The position numbers were made by a program, and so were the translations under genes. Shown here piece by piece: positions 1 to 10,800 of a DNA stretch of 64,000 bases (the first letter of the stretch is position 1; each line of letters begins with the position of its first letter). The stretch spans positions 1,054,001 through 1,118,000 of the forward strand of contig JAUKTV010000001.1 of NCBI GenBank assembly GCA_030549205.1. The letters are read 5' to 3'. The DNA comes from Apiosordaria backusii (lineage: Eukaryota > Ascomycota > Sordariomycetes > Sordariales > Lasiosphaeriaceae). Under the pieces are notes generated by a model. It worked only from the letters and a program-made list of their open reading frames with translations. It made no database searches and was not told the origin of the DNA.

Positions 1-213
1 ACTCTGCTTCAGCATTCTCAAAACGATGTTGTTGCCCGCTCCCACGCTGCTATGCTTGTGAAAACTGAAAAGGACCAGGAGCACCAAAACCATCACGACC
101 TTCCCGGTCCGGAAGCTCGGTATGCATCGCAGCATCATCGCATGGAGCCGACTATTCTTGGTAGGGAAAGTGTCAAAAGTCTTCTCGAAGCCTGCATGGA
201 AGGGCTGAGGTAA
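1..213 (+). CDS. C-terminal end of an unidentified protein (partial, runs off the left edge)
   Basis: Frame 1 is open from the first base to a TAA at 211-213, giving 70 residues. The composition is protein-like (mixed charged and polar residues, a His-rich middle, an amphipathic ending around LLEACMEGL), with no low-complexity bias, and the other two forward frames are less convincing. I read it as the last exon, or part of it, of a plus-strand gene that begins outside the window. I do not recognise the family and no motif suggests a function. It could also be a chance open frame, since 70 codons is not long. Confidence 0.5.
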   Translation, partial: TLLQHSQNDVVARSHAAMLVKTEKDQEHQNHHDLPGPEARYASQHHRMEPTILGRESVKSLLEACMEGLR

Positions 214-3200
214 TATCGGACACCCGGGGACGGCTGTTCTCACTCTTTCGGATGAATTTGGACCCTTGAATCTCCACGATGCCTTTCAAAAACCACAACC
301 GACGGTAAAAAGACGCATCACATGCTTATTCCGACACCTCCGTCATTTTCAGACCTCTCAGTGAACGAGTCCCACCACCATGATCAAAACGGCCTGTCTC
401 GCATCGAGATACCCACTTCCCCAGAGTTTCACAGAACGGAGCCTAACACTAGTGTAAAGGGACCTTTGACTTGTCCTCTCACATGAGGCTGTACGAGCAT
501 GTGTAAGACGGGACGGGGCGGTAGTGTCAGTCTTGTCTTGCGGAGGAGGGGGAATATGACTCAACACGTTCATATGTCAGCCAGGCGCAATCCCATCACC
601 AGACCCGGGGACCTATACGACCTCGGGATTCGGGCAGGAGCATCTGATACGATGATGCTAACCACCAATACCGCTCTTCAACATCGTGAAAGTCAAAAAC
701 AGGGAACCGTCGATGACGCGGATTTTGCCATTTGTTCCCCCTTCCCATACGTTGAACCGAGGCTTGTGATTCAAGAAGTTGGCCAACTAAGCTGTCGGCC
801 ACACAGAACACAGATGCTTGATCTGGTGTTTTTGACTGGATGAGGCGAAAATGGCCCAACTCAGTGTCCCGTCCTACCGATCAAACGGGTCACAGGCTAA
901 AATGGCTGTGCTCCATTCCAGGCCGGTCTGTCGCCCAAAAAGACGCATTTTCCTCCAATGGATGGTGTAAGTGCCATTCTGGGGGATCTGATTGGTGGTG
1001 TTGCGAGTGGACGATTAGAAATGCAACGTATCCCTCTACATCTGCAGGTATCTTTGCCTTGCATTACATACCCAAGCGAGGTACCTGCTGACCGTTGAAT
1101 CGGGGCTTTTTTTTCTGGTCCACCCAGCCGGTGCGGATGGGCCACGTCGATCCGCAGATCCGGCGGTCGGTCGGTATGGGGTCGTTAACGCCGATGCCCA
1201 GTTCGGGCCGGTGCGGAGAGGTGTGGGTCTTTTCGGTCCTTGCCTCCGGTATGCGGGCAAAGGCGGGGCCGATGTGGACTCCGGTTTATTACACAGATGG
1301 CACATAACACCGGGATACAGGTAGGTCAGTTAACTCCGGGTTGATCGGGGATGATATTCTGACTCTACTCCGAGGGGAGTCTAGATGTTATCACCGATAG
1401 CATGTTGCACGCCTACGACAACAATAGCAGCTTGTCCTCAGCCGTGCAATGTTGCTCCCAGAGAAGTATCACCGGTTTATCTCACAATCTCCGTTGTTTG
1501 CACACTTTCTAACCGGCAAAGTAGCACAATCGCTCCCCCAGAACAAAGCTATCATCCCACCCAGCGACATCACTCTCGAGGAAACATCTCCAGTTTCATC
1601 TCATGTTTCCAACCTCTCTCTCTATATACCCCTTTCAAAAGCAGCTCTATTCACGCAGAATACTCCACATGCCCCCCTATGTACCCTATACCTCCCTCCC
1701 ATCGGAGAGATAACTAACTTAGCTGCAATAGCTGATCAAGGGCGCCAATGCACGAGATAGGACCATACATGCATATCAAGATCTCGCTATGCTTGACACT
1801 GTGCTGCTGCTCTCCCTTACATCCTCAATACAACCCTACAGAGTCCAATAAGCGCCCAGATCTGGGGGTTTAGAAATCACCATCATGTAGTGTACAGCTT
1901 CTCATACAAATGCCACTGTGACTGTCATGCGTTAAGATGCAACTTTGGATGGCTTGATATGGAGGGGAGTAGATGTAAAACAAGCCTCGGGGAACGTTGC
2001 GTGCTGGTCGCACTTTGTGATATGATATGGTGTATCAACTCCAAGATTCACACTGAACCAAACAATCCAGTCTATAACACTCTCGCCCTATAACTTCCCG
2101 CCGTGTTGATATCGTGCTATCCCCATCCAACTGTGATGGCGGCTATCAAAACACAATCCCCCCCCCATCTCCAAGTGGGCCCCAAGGGTAAGGGGGGTGG
2201 GCGTGCATGACCTCCCAGTCACGTTATTTTCTTCTTTTTCCTATCATTCACCTTTTTTCTCGTTTCTCAGCTCGCTTAATCGTCGTTGTTTGACTCACCT
2301 TGGTGATGGGGGCATGTTATTCGCCGTCGGAAATAAACGAGGGACGGGATGGGATGAGAAATGGCAGGCAACACGAGCTTTCCTTCCCCTCAGTTCGCTC
2401 AATGGGTAGTAAGTGATGAGGGAAAGTGTGAGTTGTGACTGTCACAGCTCAGTGGCCAAGGGCAGGTGAAGCGGGAGCCAATCAGAGAGGGGTATCACTT
2501 ACACGTTTTGCTTGGCGGTGATTCGTTCGTTTGTTCTTCAGGCCTTTGCTGCCCCCCGCGCACACACAAACGTTGGAAATGGAAAATAGGTTGGGATGTC
2601 GTGGATGTCTCCCTTTACCGAGCACTGGATTTGGATCATGTGGAAATCTACTGTTTAGAAGCGTCTAGGCATCGGGGAATGTCGGTGTCAAAGTGAGGGG
2701 ATAGATGCCTGGTCAAAGAGGGGTTCAAGTTAAGGAGGGGTGATGGAAATACCGCTGAGAAAATCAAGAGCGAGTTACACCCGACTTGGCCGCCGACAAC
2801 AACAACAACAACCACAACCATCACACAAAATACCGCCGACTCGGAGCCCGAGGGCGAAGGGCCGATGCGCGGAGGGCTTGTCTAGACCTAAACAGATCTA
2901 AAGAGGGGAAGGGAAAATGGAAATCTAGATTTTGTGTGTTTGTTCTCGGCCAGGCGCGGCGGGCGCGGGGTAGGTTGAGACGGTGGTGCGGTGTGTGTGT
3001 TGTAAACTCTATGGATAGGTCCCCCTCTTTCTTTCCGATGTCCACCTAAGCAAAATGTCGAAAGTCGATGTGGAAAATGTCCAAGTACTAACGTTTTGCG
3101 ATGGTGTCTCCGTTTTGCAATTAGGTTACCTGCCTTAAGAAATCTCAGTTCTAGTGCAGTTTCATTTGATCGATCTACCATTCCGATTCAGATTTTTGTC

Positions 3201-4374
3201 ATCGGAAAAGCGGGTAGGTACATACATACCTACAGTACAACAAATTCGTGGGGGGAAGGCCAGACCAGACCAGGTCACAGTTTGTGGTCGGGAGTTGGGT
3301 GCTGTGGTGCGACGGGACTACCTTGATGCCCTTCCCTCCCTTTTACCCCGCGTTTAGGTCGACACAAGCAGCAGCACAAAATTGCATTTTCCGTTAACTC
3401 ATTGGAAATTCCACAAACCAAAAAGCTGGGGCAAGCTCTGCAAAGTGAGGGGCAGAGAGGAAAGAAACGCACAACTGTGCCCAACTGATTGAAAAAGTGA
3501 TGAGTTGGCCGGCATAGCCCACACACACCAAAGTGCAAAAGGTCAGGTAGGTCAGGTCAGGTCAGGTCGGGGAGGTTGGGCGCTTTTACTCTGTTCTAAG
3601 GGACTTCCAAACGCACGTCATGAGATGGGAAATGAGGGCGGGAATGGATTAGAAATGTAATTCATCAATTAGACATTGCCAGCGAAGCTTTTGAGGGGCA
3701 GAGGGAGCTCTTTGACCAAGCTGGAGCTATCCAACCAATTTGATATTGTTGGTCGTCGTAGAAACCGGGCGTGGGTTGATGAGGGCAAAACGGTGCTGCC
3801 GCTTGCTGCAATGCCATGTTGCCCCTCAATTCTTAGAATGCAGTCCTGCCCTATACTACATGTCGGTATACTTTGCCAGAGCTTGAGAGGTGAGGATTGA
3901 GGCTGAGTAGGTAGGTATCGTGGTATTCGCGGTCGAGGGTCTGGTGATGCTCTCGTTGTCTTGGCTCCTCATGATGCGTGCCCAAGCAGGCAACCCACGG
4001 CGTCTGGCCGAGCCACGACACCGAGTGGCTTTTGGAAACTAGGCAGCATCTGACTGTGCGAGGTCCTACGATAAAATGGTTCAGTTTACATCTTGGGAGG
4101 GATATCTGCCAGCGAGTTGGACGTGAGCATGTGAAGGTCCGACTCGGGTGATGTCATTGGAGACCCTGATGAAAGTAAACAAAGGCATCCACAACTCCAC
4201 TTCGATGTCTCCACCACAACCACAGTGGGAAAACACTCAGAAAATACTCAGAAAAGAAAGGCAAAAACACTCACGCAGTGAGAAAAGACATTCGAAAAAA
4301 GAGAAACGAAATGGGATCAAGTTGCGAGCCTGTCCAGGGTTCAAAAGGGGCAAGAAGATCACGAACAAAACAAA
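214..4374. other. Gene-poor intergenic DNA
   Basis: About 4.2 kb with only short overlapping frames in all six readings, none with a recognisable domain, signal peptide or plausible exon chain. It contains simple-sequence patches: a C run near 2160, CAA/CCA repeats near 2790-2820 and an AGGTC repeat at 3549-3568. No tRNA was recognised. Some of it should be the 3' region of the gene ending at 213. Confidence 0.5.
3541..3569. repeat. Short tandem repeat of AGGTC
   Basis: Four consecutive AGGTC units (3549-3568) with a further partial unit before them, inside gene-free DNA. It is a simple minisatellite-like patch with no visible link to a gene. Confidence 0.7.
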
Positions 4375-4493
4375 ACATACAACACCAGGGATTCCCCAGT
4401 GGTCACCCACCTGAGTACTGGTCTGGCGGTCAGCTGTTTGACTAGGGGAGAGCGGACGGGATCCCGTATTTTCAGCTGCCTATGGTCGTATGT
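4375..4493 (-). rRNA. 5S ribosomal RNA gene
   Basis: Read on the minus strand, the 119-nt segment starts ACATACGACCATAGG, contains GGGATCCCGTCCGCTC and GGTGGGTGACCAC, and ends GGTGTTGTATGT, which are the conserved blocks of filamentous-ascomycete 5S rRNA. The two ends (ACATAC and GTATGT) pair as helix I. A T-rich stretch (TTTGTTTTG on the minus strand) follows the 3' end and fits RNA polymerase III termination. 5S genes of Sordariomycetes are dispersed singly rather than placed in the rDNA repeat, so one copy among unrelated DNA is expected. The internal control regions look intact, so this is probably a functional copy, though dispersed pseudo-copies also occur. Confidence 0.93.
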
Positions 4494-4686
4494 GATAGTT
4501 TGAGTAAGGAATGTTGGGTTATATGGAATGAGTCGGTGAAGGTAGGAGGAAGCTGAGCACACAGAGGGCAAGTGGTTGGCTTGTGCGCTGTCGAAGGCCA
4601 GGTAAGGTAATTCTGTTGAGATTTTCTGAGCTCTAGTTGGTTTGTATTTTGACCTGACCGTCGTCACAGAAAGCAATCGAAAGATC

Positions 4687-4855
4687 ATGAGACTGCCAAG
4701 GGATGTCCTGCTTCAAGTTCTCGCCTATGTAGCTCGGAACGACGTGTATCTCAGGGGCATCGACTTCAAGTTAGGTTCTGGTAGAGTCGGCTACATCTAC
4801 CTTGTTCGTTCTTAGCTCGGTTTACTACAAGTTCAGACTTTCGGTTACTCTTGTA
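4687..4855 (+). pseudogene. F-box-like fragment (weak)
   Basis: An ATG at 4687 opens a 42-residue frame whose start, MRLPRDVLLQVLAYV, resembles the first helix of an F-box (substrate-adaptor motif of SCF ubiquitin ligases). The frame stops near 4815, but the next frame carries a hydrophobic stretch (SSVYYKFRLSV) that ends at a strong donor-like GTAAGT at 4853. This could be a decayed first exon of an F-box gene. The similarity is short, and I see no continuation downstream. It may be coincidence. Confidence 0.25.
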
Positions 4856-5054
4856 AGTGAGCGCTAAAGCAAAGATAATGTAATAGCGCCTCGTGCCAAT
4901 GTTGAAGTCTCAAGTGTGTAAGTGGATGGTATAGGCTCGATATACGAAATCGACAGGCGAAGGATTCACCAGAACCCACATCTATATCCACTTGTTACTT
5001 GAACTTGGTAAAATGTCGGTCGGGAATCCGTCTGCCTAGAAGTTCTGCTTGAGA

Positions 5055-5069
5055 TATATATATAAAAAG
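5055..5069 (+). promoter_or_regulatory. TATA-like element of the secreted-protein gene
   Basis: An alternating TA run ending in TATAAAAAGG lies about 75-90 bp before the ATG at 5144, a spacing that fits a TATA box with a short leader. The promoter therefore looks intact although the coding region is frameshifted. Confidence 0.5.
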
Positions 5070-5143
5070 GAAACTCCCCTCTCCCGTTGTTCAAACCACA
5101 TCGGCTCAGACTACCCACTTTGCATAAACTTCAAACCGCCATC

Positions 5144-5624
5144 ATGAAGCTCACCACCCTCCTCACCCTCACCGCCTCCGCCACCCTAGCCTCCGCAGGC
5201 TGTTTCACAGGGGGGCCTCACCTGGGGAGGAGACAAAACAAACGCCATCAACCTCATGTACAACGTCGTCTGCGACGGCCTCGGCAACAGCTACTACAAC
5301 GCCGGACAGACAAAATCCTGGTGCTACCACCTCACCGCTGATAAGAGGGTAGACTTTAGCATCCGGAACTTTCAGTCTGTCGGGGACACGCTGTCGTACG
5401 ACAACTGCGTCTTACTCTTGAGGGAGATTTCCGGGTGTGAGCATGGTGGGAAGAGGGCGTATGCCAAGTTTGAGTTTACGTATGTCTTTCCGTGGAGGTG
5501 GTCACTGTGTTTTTGGAAGGGGTTTGAGAACATGCTGACGATGAATAATAGGGCGGATCCTAACCAGGGAAGGTGTGCTGTTCGCGGTCCTCTTCCGCCT
5601 AACTGGCCTTGGGCTGGGTGGTAA
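5144..5624 (+). pseudogene. Small secreted cysteine-containing protein, interrupted by a one-base frameshift
   Basis: The ATG at 5144 opens a classic signal peptide (MKLTTLLTLTASATLASAG) followed directly by the first cysteine of the mature protein. The frame is lost in a run of six G at 5210-5215. From there the coding signal continues in the next frame to a stop at 5622-5624. That part carries spaced cysteines, a GCEHGGK stretch, and a C-terminal D-P-N-x-G-x-C ending created when an in-frame 72-nt intron (5480-5551, GTATGT...ATAG) is removed. The layout resembles a widespread ascomycete family of small secreted proteins, possibly the Y3-like glycan-binding group, but that assignment is from memory. 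Role unknown; it could be a secreted lectin or effector-like protein. Either a true loss-of-function allele or a homopolymer error. Confidence 0.72.
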
Positions 5625-6005
5625 ACGGGATTTTCTCGTTGTTTTGATGGCGGAAAAGGAAGGGGAGGAAATGATGCTGGCTTATTTGCTGTTTTCTGAG
5701 GACAAATCGTCAGAATAGGGGGTCGAGTGGACGAGAGTGTACAGTGTTCAGGGGCAATGTTTCCTCGTGGCGACCGATTGTCCTCGTCTGACTTGATGCG
5801 GTAATCATTGTCTCAAATGAAGCCATGCTGATATCTGTTTTGTGTGCCTAGCTAACGCAAAAACAAGCATCAAATGGTCTATCTGAAGAGGTTATGAAGT
5901 GAAAGGCCGGGAGCGATCTTGAGCTCTAACCCGGTCTCCGTTCTCAGTGATTCAAGCTTCAGCAACGTCCCCGAGCTATCAAACTACTTATTTAGTTGCT
6001 TGATT
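5625..6005. other. Intergenic between convergent secreted-protein gene and HET pseudogene
   Basis: These 381 bp should hold the 3' ends of both neighbours. No feature was recognised. Confidence 0.5.
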
Positions 6006-7852
6006 TTATGCGTAACATTTAAAGTCATAATTCTCAACGTAAATAGAGAAATATCTCCTTCTCCTCAGCAAGCGACACGAAAGTGACTGTGCATCTCTGT
6101 TTCCATCCCAGATACCCGGCGAGAACACACTCACTCGACAAAAATACGAAAGAGAAGAGACTTCATCAGTCACTCCATGTAGTATGTTGCCGAGCGGCCC
6201 TTGGTAGTTCTGCCTGACTACACAATCACCGACTAAAGCCAAGTGGCAAGATGACAGGTCTTTGTACACAGTCTTGTGTCTCTGAGACTTTTCTTCTGGT
6301 GATCCAGCCGAGGGAATCGTAAAGTCAAGCATAAAGATACATAGGAGTTGATCTTCATACCTCAGTTCGAAGTCGGAAGAATATTGGCCTTTTCCTGAAC
6401 CGACAGAGAAAGTCTTTGGGTCTATAACCGCGAGATCCATGACGTGGGCTTTGATGTGTAGATGAACGCCGCTGTGGATGGCTCCAAATGGATTCTCACC
6501 CATGGGCTTGGTCTGCGCTTCTAGGAGCTCCAAATAGGGTGTGAAGCTGCGGTAATACTTGAAGGTTCCGCAACGATGGTGCATGAGGGTGTGGGTGGTG
6601 CCCCGTGATGGTTGGCTCCATGATGGCAGATGGAGTTGTTGTGATCGAGAGCGTAGGTAGATACTCAAGATGGCAGACTATGGTGAAGACCGCTTTGTAG
6701 CCAGGGATGGCGTGCCAAAGCAGGCTGCGAGATATGTCTAGTTTCCAGTAACCTGCGATGTATTCCTGGATAGGTGGCCTCATGTATCTCGCAAACCACC
6801 CCATTCTCTTTCAAGTGCCGGTAGTATCAATCTGCTAAGCCTGATATTGCCGGAAGAATGTCGAGAGCTCGAGCCATGAGGACAGCCTCCTGCAGCACAG
6901 GAGGTAGCGCCTCAAACCGAACTCCCAGCTGTCTCTGGGCAAGTGAATCTCGTGTCAACGTCAGTTGTGAGCCGGCGTCGTTCGGGGAGCCCTAGCAGTA
7001 ACCAAGCGCTGCATACGTTGGGCAGGGTCCAGCGGAGAATGCAAGACGTAAATCTTCTCGCGTTAGTAGTCGTATCGGATAGTCTCGTAAGTCGAGAAGC
7101 CTCTCCGGGCAAAAAGACGAATTGGCTAGTGGATGGTCATGTTCCTGGTACCGCTTGAGCCGCTCCTTGGCCCAGAAGAGATATCGATCTTGAATGTAGT
7201 TCACTGCTAGCCACGAACCAAGAAACTGAGCCACTTCCTGGTGTCCTGTCGGTTGATATTAGCACTGTGGACGAATATACATGCTTATCAATAGAGAGAG
7301 AAACCAGAACAAGTTCTCGTCATACCTAGGGCGGCTTCTGCAATCCACTTGATGAACATGGCCTCGTGAATGGGTTCCTCAGTTGACTCTGACGGAGTGA
7401 CGTTAAAAATTATTTGTAGGATATTAGATATATGATTTGCAGCTGTACTGTGAATTCATGGATTTTTCCCACGAGTGATATGCTTGAATTGAGATCGGAA
7501 GGGCTGGGTTTGGTTCCCGCAGTCGCTCCTGAAGGCTTGGATAAAACGCATTGGCGGTGATTTCCATGTCTTTAGATAACTCGAGATTCCGTAATACGTT
7601 ACAAAAGTCGCAATCCTGAGACGCTTCACTTAGCTCTGGCAGGTCCAGGAACGTGCCGAAAAGATGGAACGGCGTGGTTATAGTAAGGGACCGGTCAGGC
7701 CGGAAGCGCCATCCTGTTTTATCTGACTGTACCTCGAACAAATCAAGTACATCGAGCCTCTCCCATACATGAAGCCGGTAATATTCCTCTTTGAAGACTA
7801 GCAGCATGCATCTTGAACAGAGCCGGGAAGCTTTGGCGGCAAACTCTCTCAT
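6006..7852 (-). pseudogene. HET-domain (heterokaryon incompatibility) protein, decayed
   Basis: Minus-strand fragments line up in order as one HET gene. The N-terminal part from ATG 7852 has the C-D-F-C module common before HET domains. A frameshift near 7440-7460 follows. A good intron at 7246-7325 (GTATG, TGCTAAT branch, CGACAG) leads into the exon with PERLLDLRD and the HET core start YAALGYC. The next codon, normally Trp in the YCWG motif, is TAG at 6992-6994. The frame then continues with G-S-P-N-D and LPPVLQEAVLMARAL, and jumps straight to PAISGLA (about 6868), so the central HET domain is deleted. A TGA at 6827-6829 and shifts near 6805 and 6660 precede the C-terminal LPSWS (normally APSWSWAS) and ENPFGA motifs. 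HET proteins trigger cell death on non-self fusion. This copy cannot make a full protein. Confidence 0.85.
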
Positions 7853-10800
7853 GGCTCAGTGGCGGCATATCAAGTTATAGACATTTGAAAGGTGGTCAGG
7901 ATTTGTCCAGTTTACAGGCTGAAGCTAAGAAAAGAGCATGGCTTCCATGTGATCAGACATTGTTCAGAGTATTGAGCTGGAATCCAGCCTACGCATACCT
8001 TTTTGGGCCAACCATAGTTAAGCTCATAGCATCACGACAAGCCCAGCAGCTGACTACCTAGATATAGGTATTTACATTTCCCTCTCTGCCTTTTTAAGTT
8101 CAGGTTTAGTGCCTGAAGCTGCTCACGTCAAATTGTCTACCGTATCGCGGGCACACTTGTACAATCCCAGTTCTGGTATGTAGTCAACTTATAGGACATA
8201 TCTCTACATGTGCCAACGCCTTGGTTGGTATCGAGTGTACCTTAGACGAGTCCCACGGCGAAGTCGGCAACTGGATCCTTGAGTTTTTGTCCGACCTTTG
8301 AGTTTTGCAGCGATAGATTTTGTCCAGATATTGAAACAGTATCGTTCAAGATTCCATTTCCCGTTATGACAATTCTCTATGCCAGCACAGGCTTCATAGC
8401 CTCGAAAGTATTCAGCCAGATCGAAAAGCTGGGTTTGTTTCATGGTATTCATGCCAGATCATGAGATACGGCTACATTTCAACAGCGAGAGACCTCAAAA
8501 GGGGACTGCTGTTCAGCTTGAGAATCTGACACCCAACCAATGTATCTAGAAGGCAAAGTTCTTGTGTTATCGAGCCGGCTGGGATGTTGATTGGTACGTG
8601 AGATAATCAGTGCCTGTGTATGTGAACCAGTTTCACTCATTGATCGTGTAGTTATGTCAGCACAGGGCTGAGAAACCACGCAACAAGGCTGTTATCAACA
8701 CACCATTCTCCACCTCTGGTGGCAGATGTCAGTGTGGAATGCAAATGCGAGTGTGATCCCCGTGTGATCCGAGACCTCAACCTTTTCCAACCTCCCCTAG
8801 TCCGTTCCTAGCGCGTGATTGATAGTCCAGGGTCCAGAAACAAAAAAAGTGATGGCCCGCTTGTTGGCCAAGTCACGGCTTAGGCCGACACGCCGAATCC
8901 AGTAAGAAAAGTTGGTGATCGGCAAGCCAGCCTTAGGGCGTGATAAAGTCAGCTTGCCCACTTGGCTTCAAGTGATCCCTTCGCTTTCTGAAGTCCTGCT
9001 TTTTTGTTCAGCTCTCAAAGCTAGCAATTGCGAGGTGAGTGAATGACAGGGATTAGATCTCATCGGCGGCACAGGCGGGGAGAGCGGACGACGGCGGGCA
9101 CTTGTTGCGGGGGATGATCATCACCAGGCAAGCATCCCGCCCGTCCACCCGCAAAAAGCACCCGGCGCCGCTCGCTTGCCCTTGTTGACAAGCAGTTTAG
9201 GAGATGCGTTACCCGATCCATGATCCTTGGCTTTTGTAGGAACACACTTGTGTCAACTTCTTTCGAGGTAAATAGGGATCCCTACATACGATCGACGATC
9301 GATAACTATCCACTTCAGATAGAATGGAATATGGAAGAGCAAGAGGCAGCGGCCGTGGGACAATGTCTCGGGGCCGGGGACATGGTAAAAAATGTGAGTT
9401 ATGAGGAAACTTTTCTCTGAGACCACAAACGAAGTTGTAACTATTGCCGGCTAGTGGGAAATCCTTCGAGATGCTGATATCCCAAAAAAGCGAGAAAGGC
9501 GGCAAGCCCGTGATCAAGCGCGCCAGTGTGATGGCCTTTCTTGTCACCGGACTTGGCAGTCTAAGAAGCTTTGCAGTGTGGAAGGGGGTGTGATGCTCCG
9601 GCATGGTGTGGCAACGATATGGCCAATGAAATAGATGTCGTATGCCACAAAACTGCCTTTTGCTGGGGTTTCTCGAAGTTGGGTTGGCGTTGCTTTACGC
9701 AGTAGTGGAGGCGTTCGGCGGCGTGGTGGGCGGCGACCAGCAGCAAGCAGGTCTCGGAGACGAAAGGAAAAAGAATTGAGTTGTCTCACGCCGTCGGGAC
9801 TGTTTCGTGGCGAGCTGCACCATTGCGCATGGTGTTCATGCTTCGATACGCCCAAAAAGGTGAGACAGACGAGCGGTGAAGCCTGCTTGAATTGGCTGCT
9901 GTGCCTGAATCAAAACCCGCAAACATTTTGATCCGAGATATTCTTTTTATTGTGCGAGTGTAGTGTGCGTGTGTGGTTGATGGATGGTGGCTGCGAATAT
10001 CGAAACACCTCGTGATGAGCTCATCACAATCCCATCGTCGAGGCAGGGGTCTGCTAGATCTGGCAGTCAAAAGATAGGTGAGAAGACCCATGATGGGAGG
10101 CATAACTTACGCAGAGCAACTCAAGGGTTCGAGTCCGGGAATGATGATGACAAAGCCCTACGCCAACCGATCACGACGTTGTGTGGTTGCGGTTTGTCGT
10201 AATAACAATGCCGCAATGGATTTGCCATGTCGTGCATTCGAGTAAAATTGCGATACGCAAGTCACAGCGCGGCCTGTGAGCCGCAGCTGTGTCTAATTCC
10301 CATCCGTCTGCCAATTTATATGATATTTTTCCAGCCACATCAAGACCCGAACAGAGGATTGATGATGGAGGGGAAGTCTCAAGATGAAAAGAAATGGTGG
10401 GACATCCCTGTGAAAAGATACATATGGTTCCGCTGCCCCGCCGTGGTCACGATGAGATGGAGTGGTCAAAGCTCCTTCGGTCCCGCTTTGACAACTCTTT
10501 CGATATCAATCTCGATTTCTTGCTGGGCAAAAAGTTTAAAACGGCCACCATTATCGACGAGCAGCTCCTTGCAGCTATCAAAATCTCCGGGTCGGCAGGA
10601 CTGCAGTAGCCATGCATGGGGAAATTAATTAGATGTAGGTGTGTATCATTCTACTTAAAAAGCACTGATAGCTCGTCAATCTGATCATCCTAACTTGGAC
10701 AGCAAATTTCAAGACAACGGAGCATCCCAGACACCTCCAGTTGGACAATAAGCAGTGGTGATGTAAAGCCACTGGTTTGGATTCTGGATGTAGCATCGTT

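Larger units (their letters stand above)
4494..5143. other. Intergenic: upstream of the 5S gene and promoter side of the secreted-protein gene
   Basis: This interval holds the 5' flank of the 5S gene, the F-box-like fragment at 4687-4855 and the TATA region of the next gene. Nothing else is supportable. Confidence 0.5.

Noticed and set aside
5480..5551. Reading the secreted-protein segment straight through, without an intron
   Set aside because: The 72-nt piece has GTATGT and ATAG ends, and its removal creates the conserved D-P-N-x-G-x-C ending.
8204..8452. 82-codon minus-strand frame upstream of the HET pseudogene
   Set aside because: Somewhat protein-like but no family, no splice partner and an Arg-rich ending typical of a chance frame.
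10125..10145. GGGTTCGAGTCCGG, resembling the B box of a tRNA gene
   Set aside because: The flanking bases do not form a T stem and there is no A box, anticodon stem or acceptor stem at the right distance.
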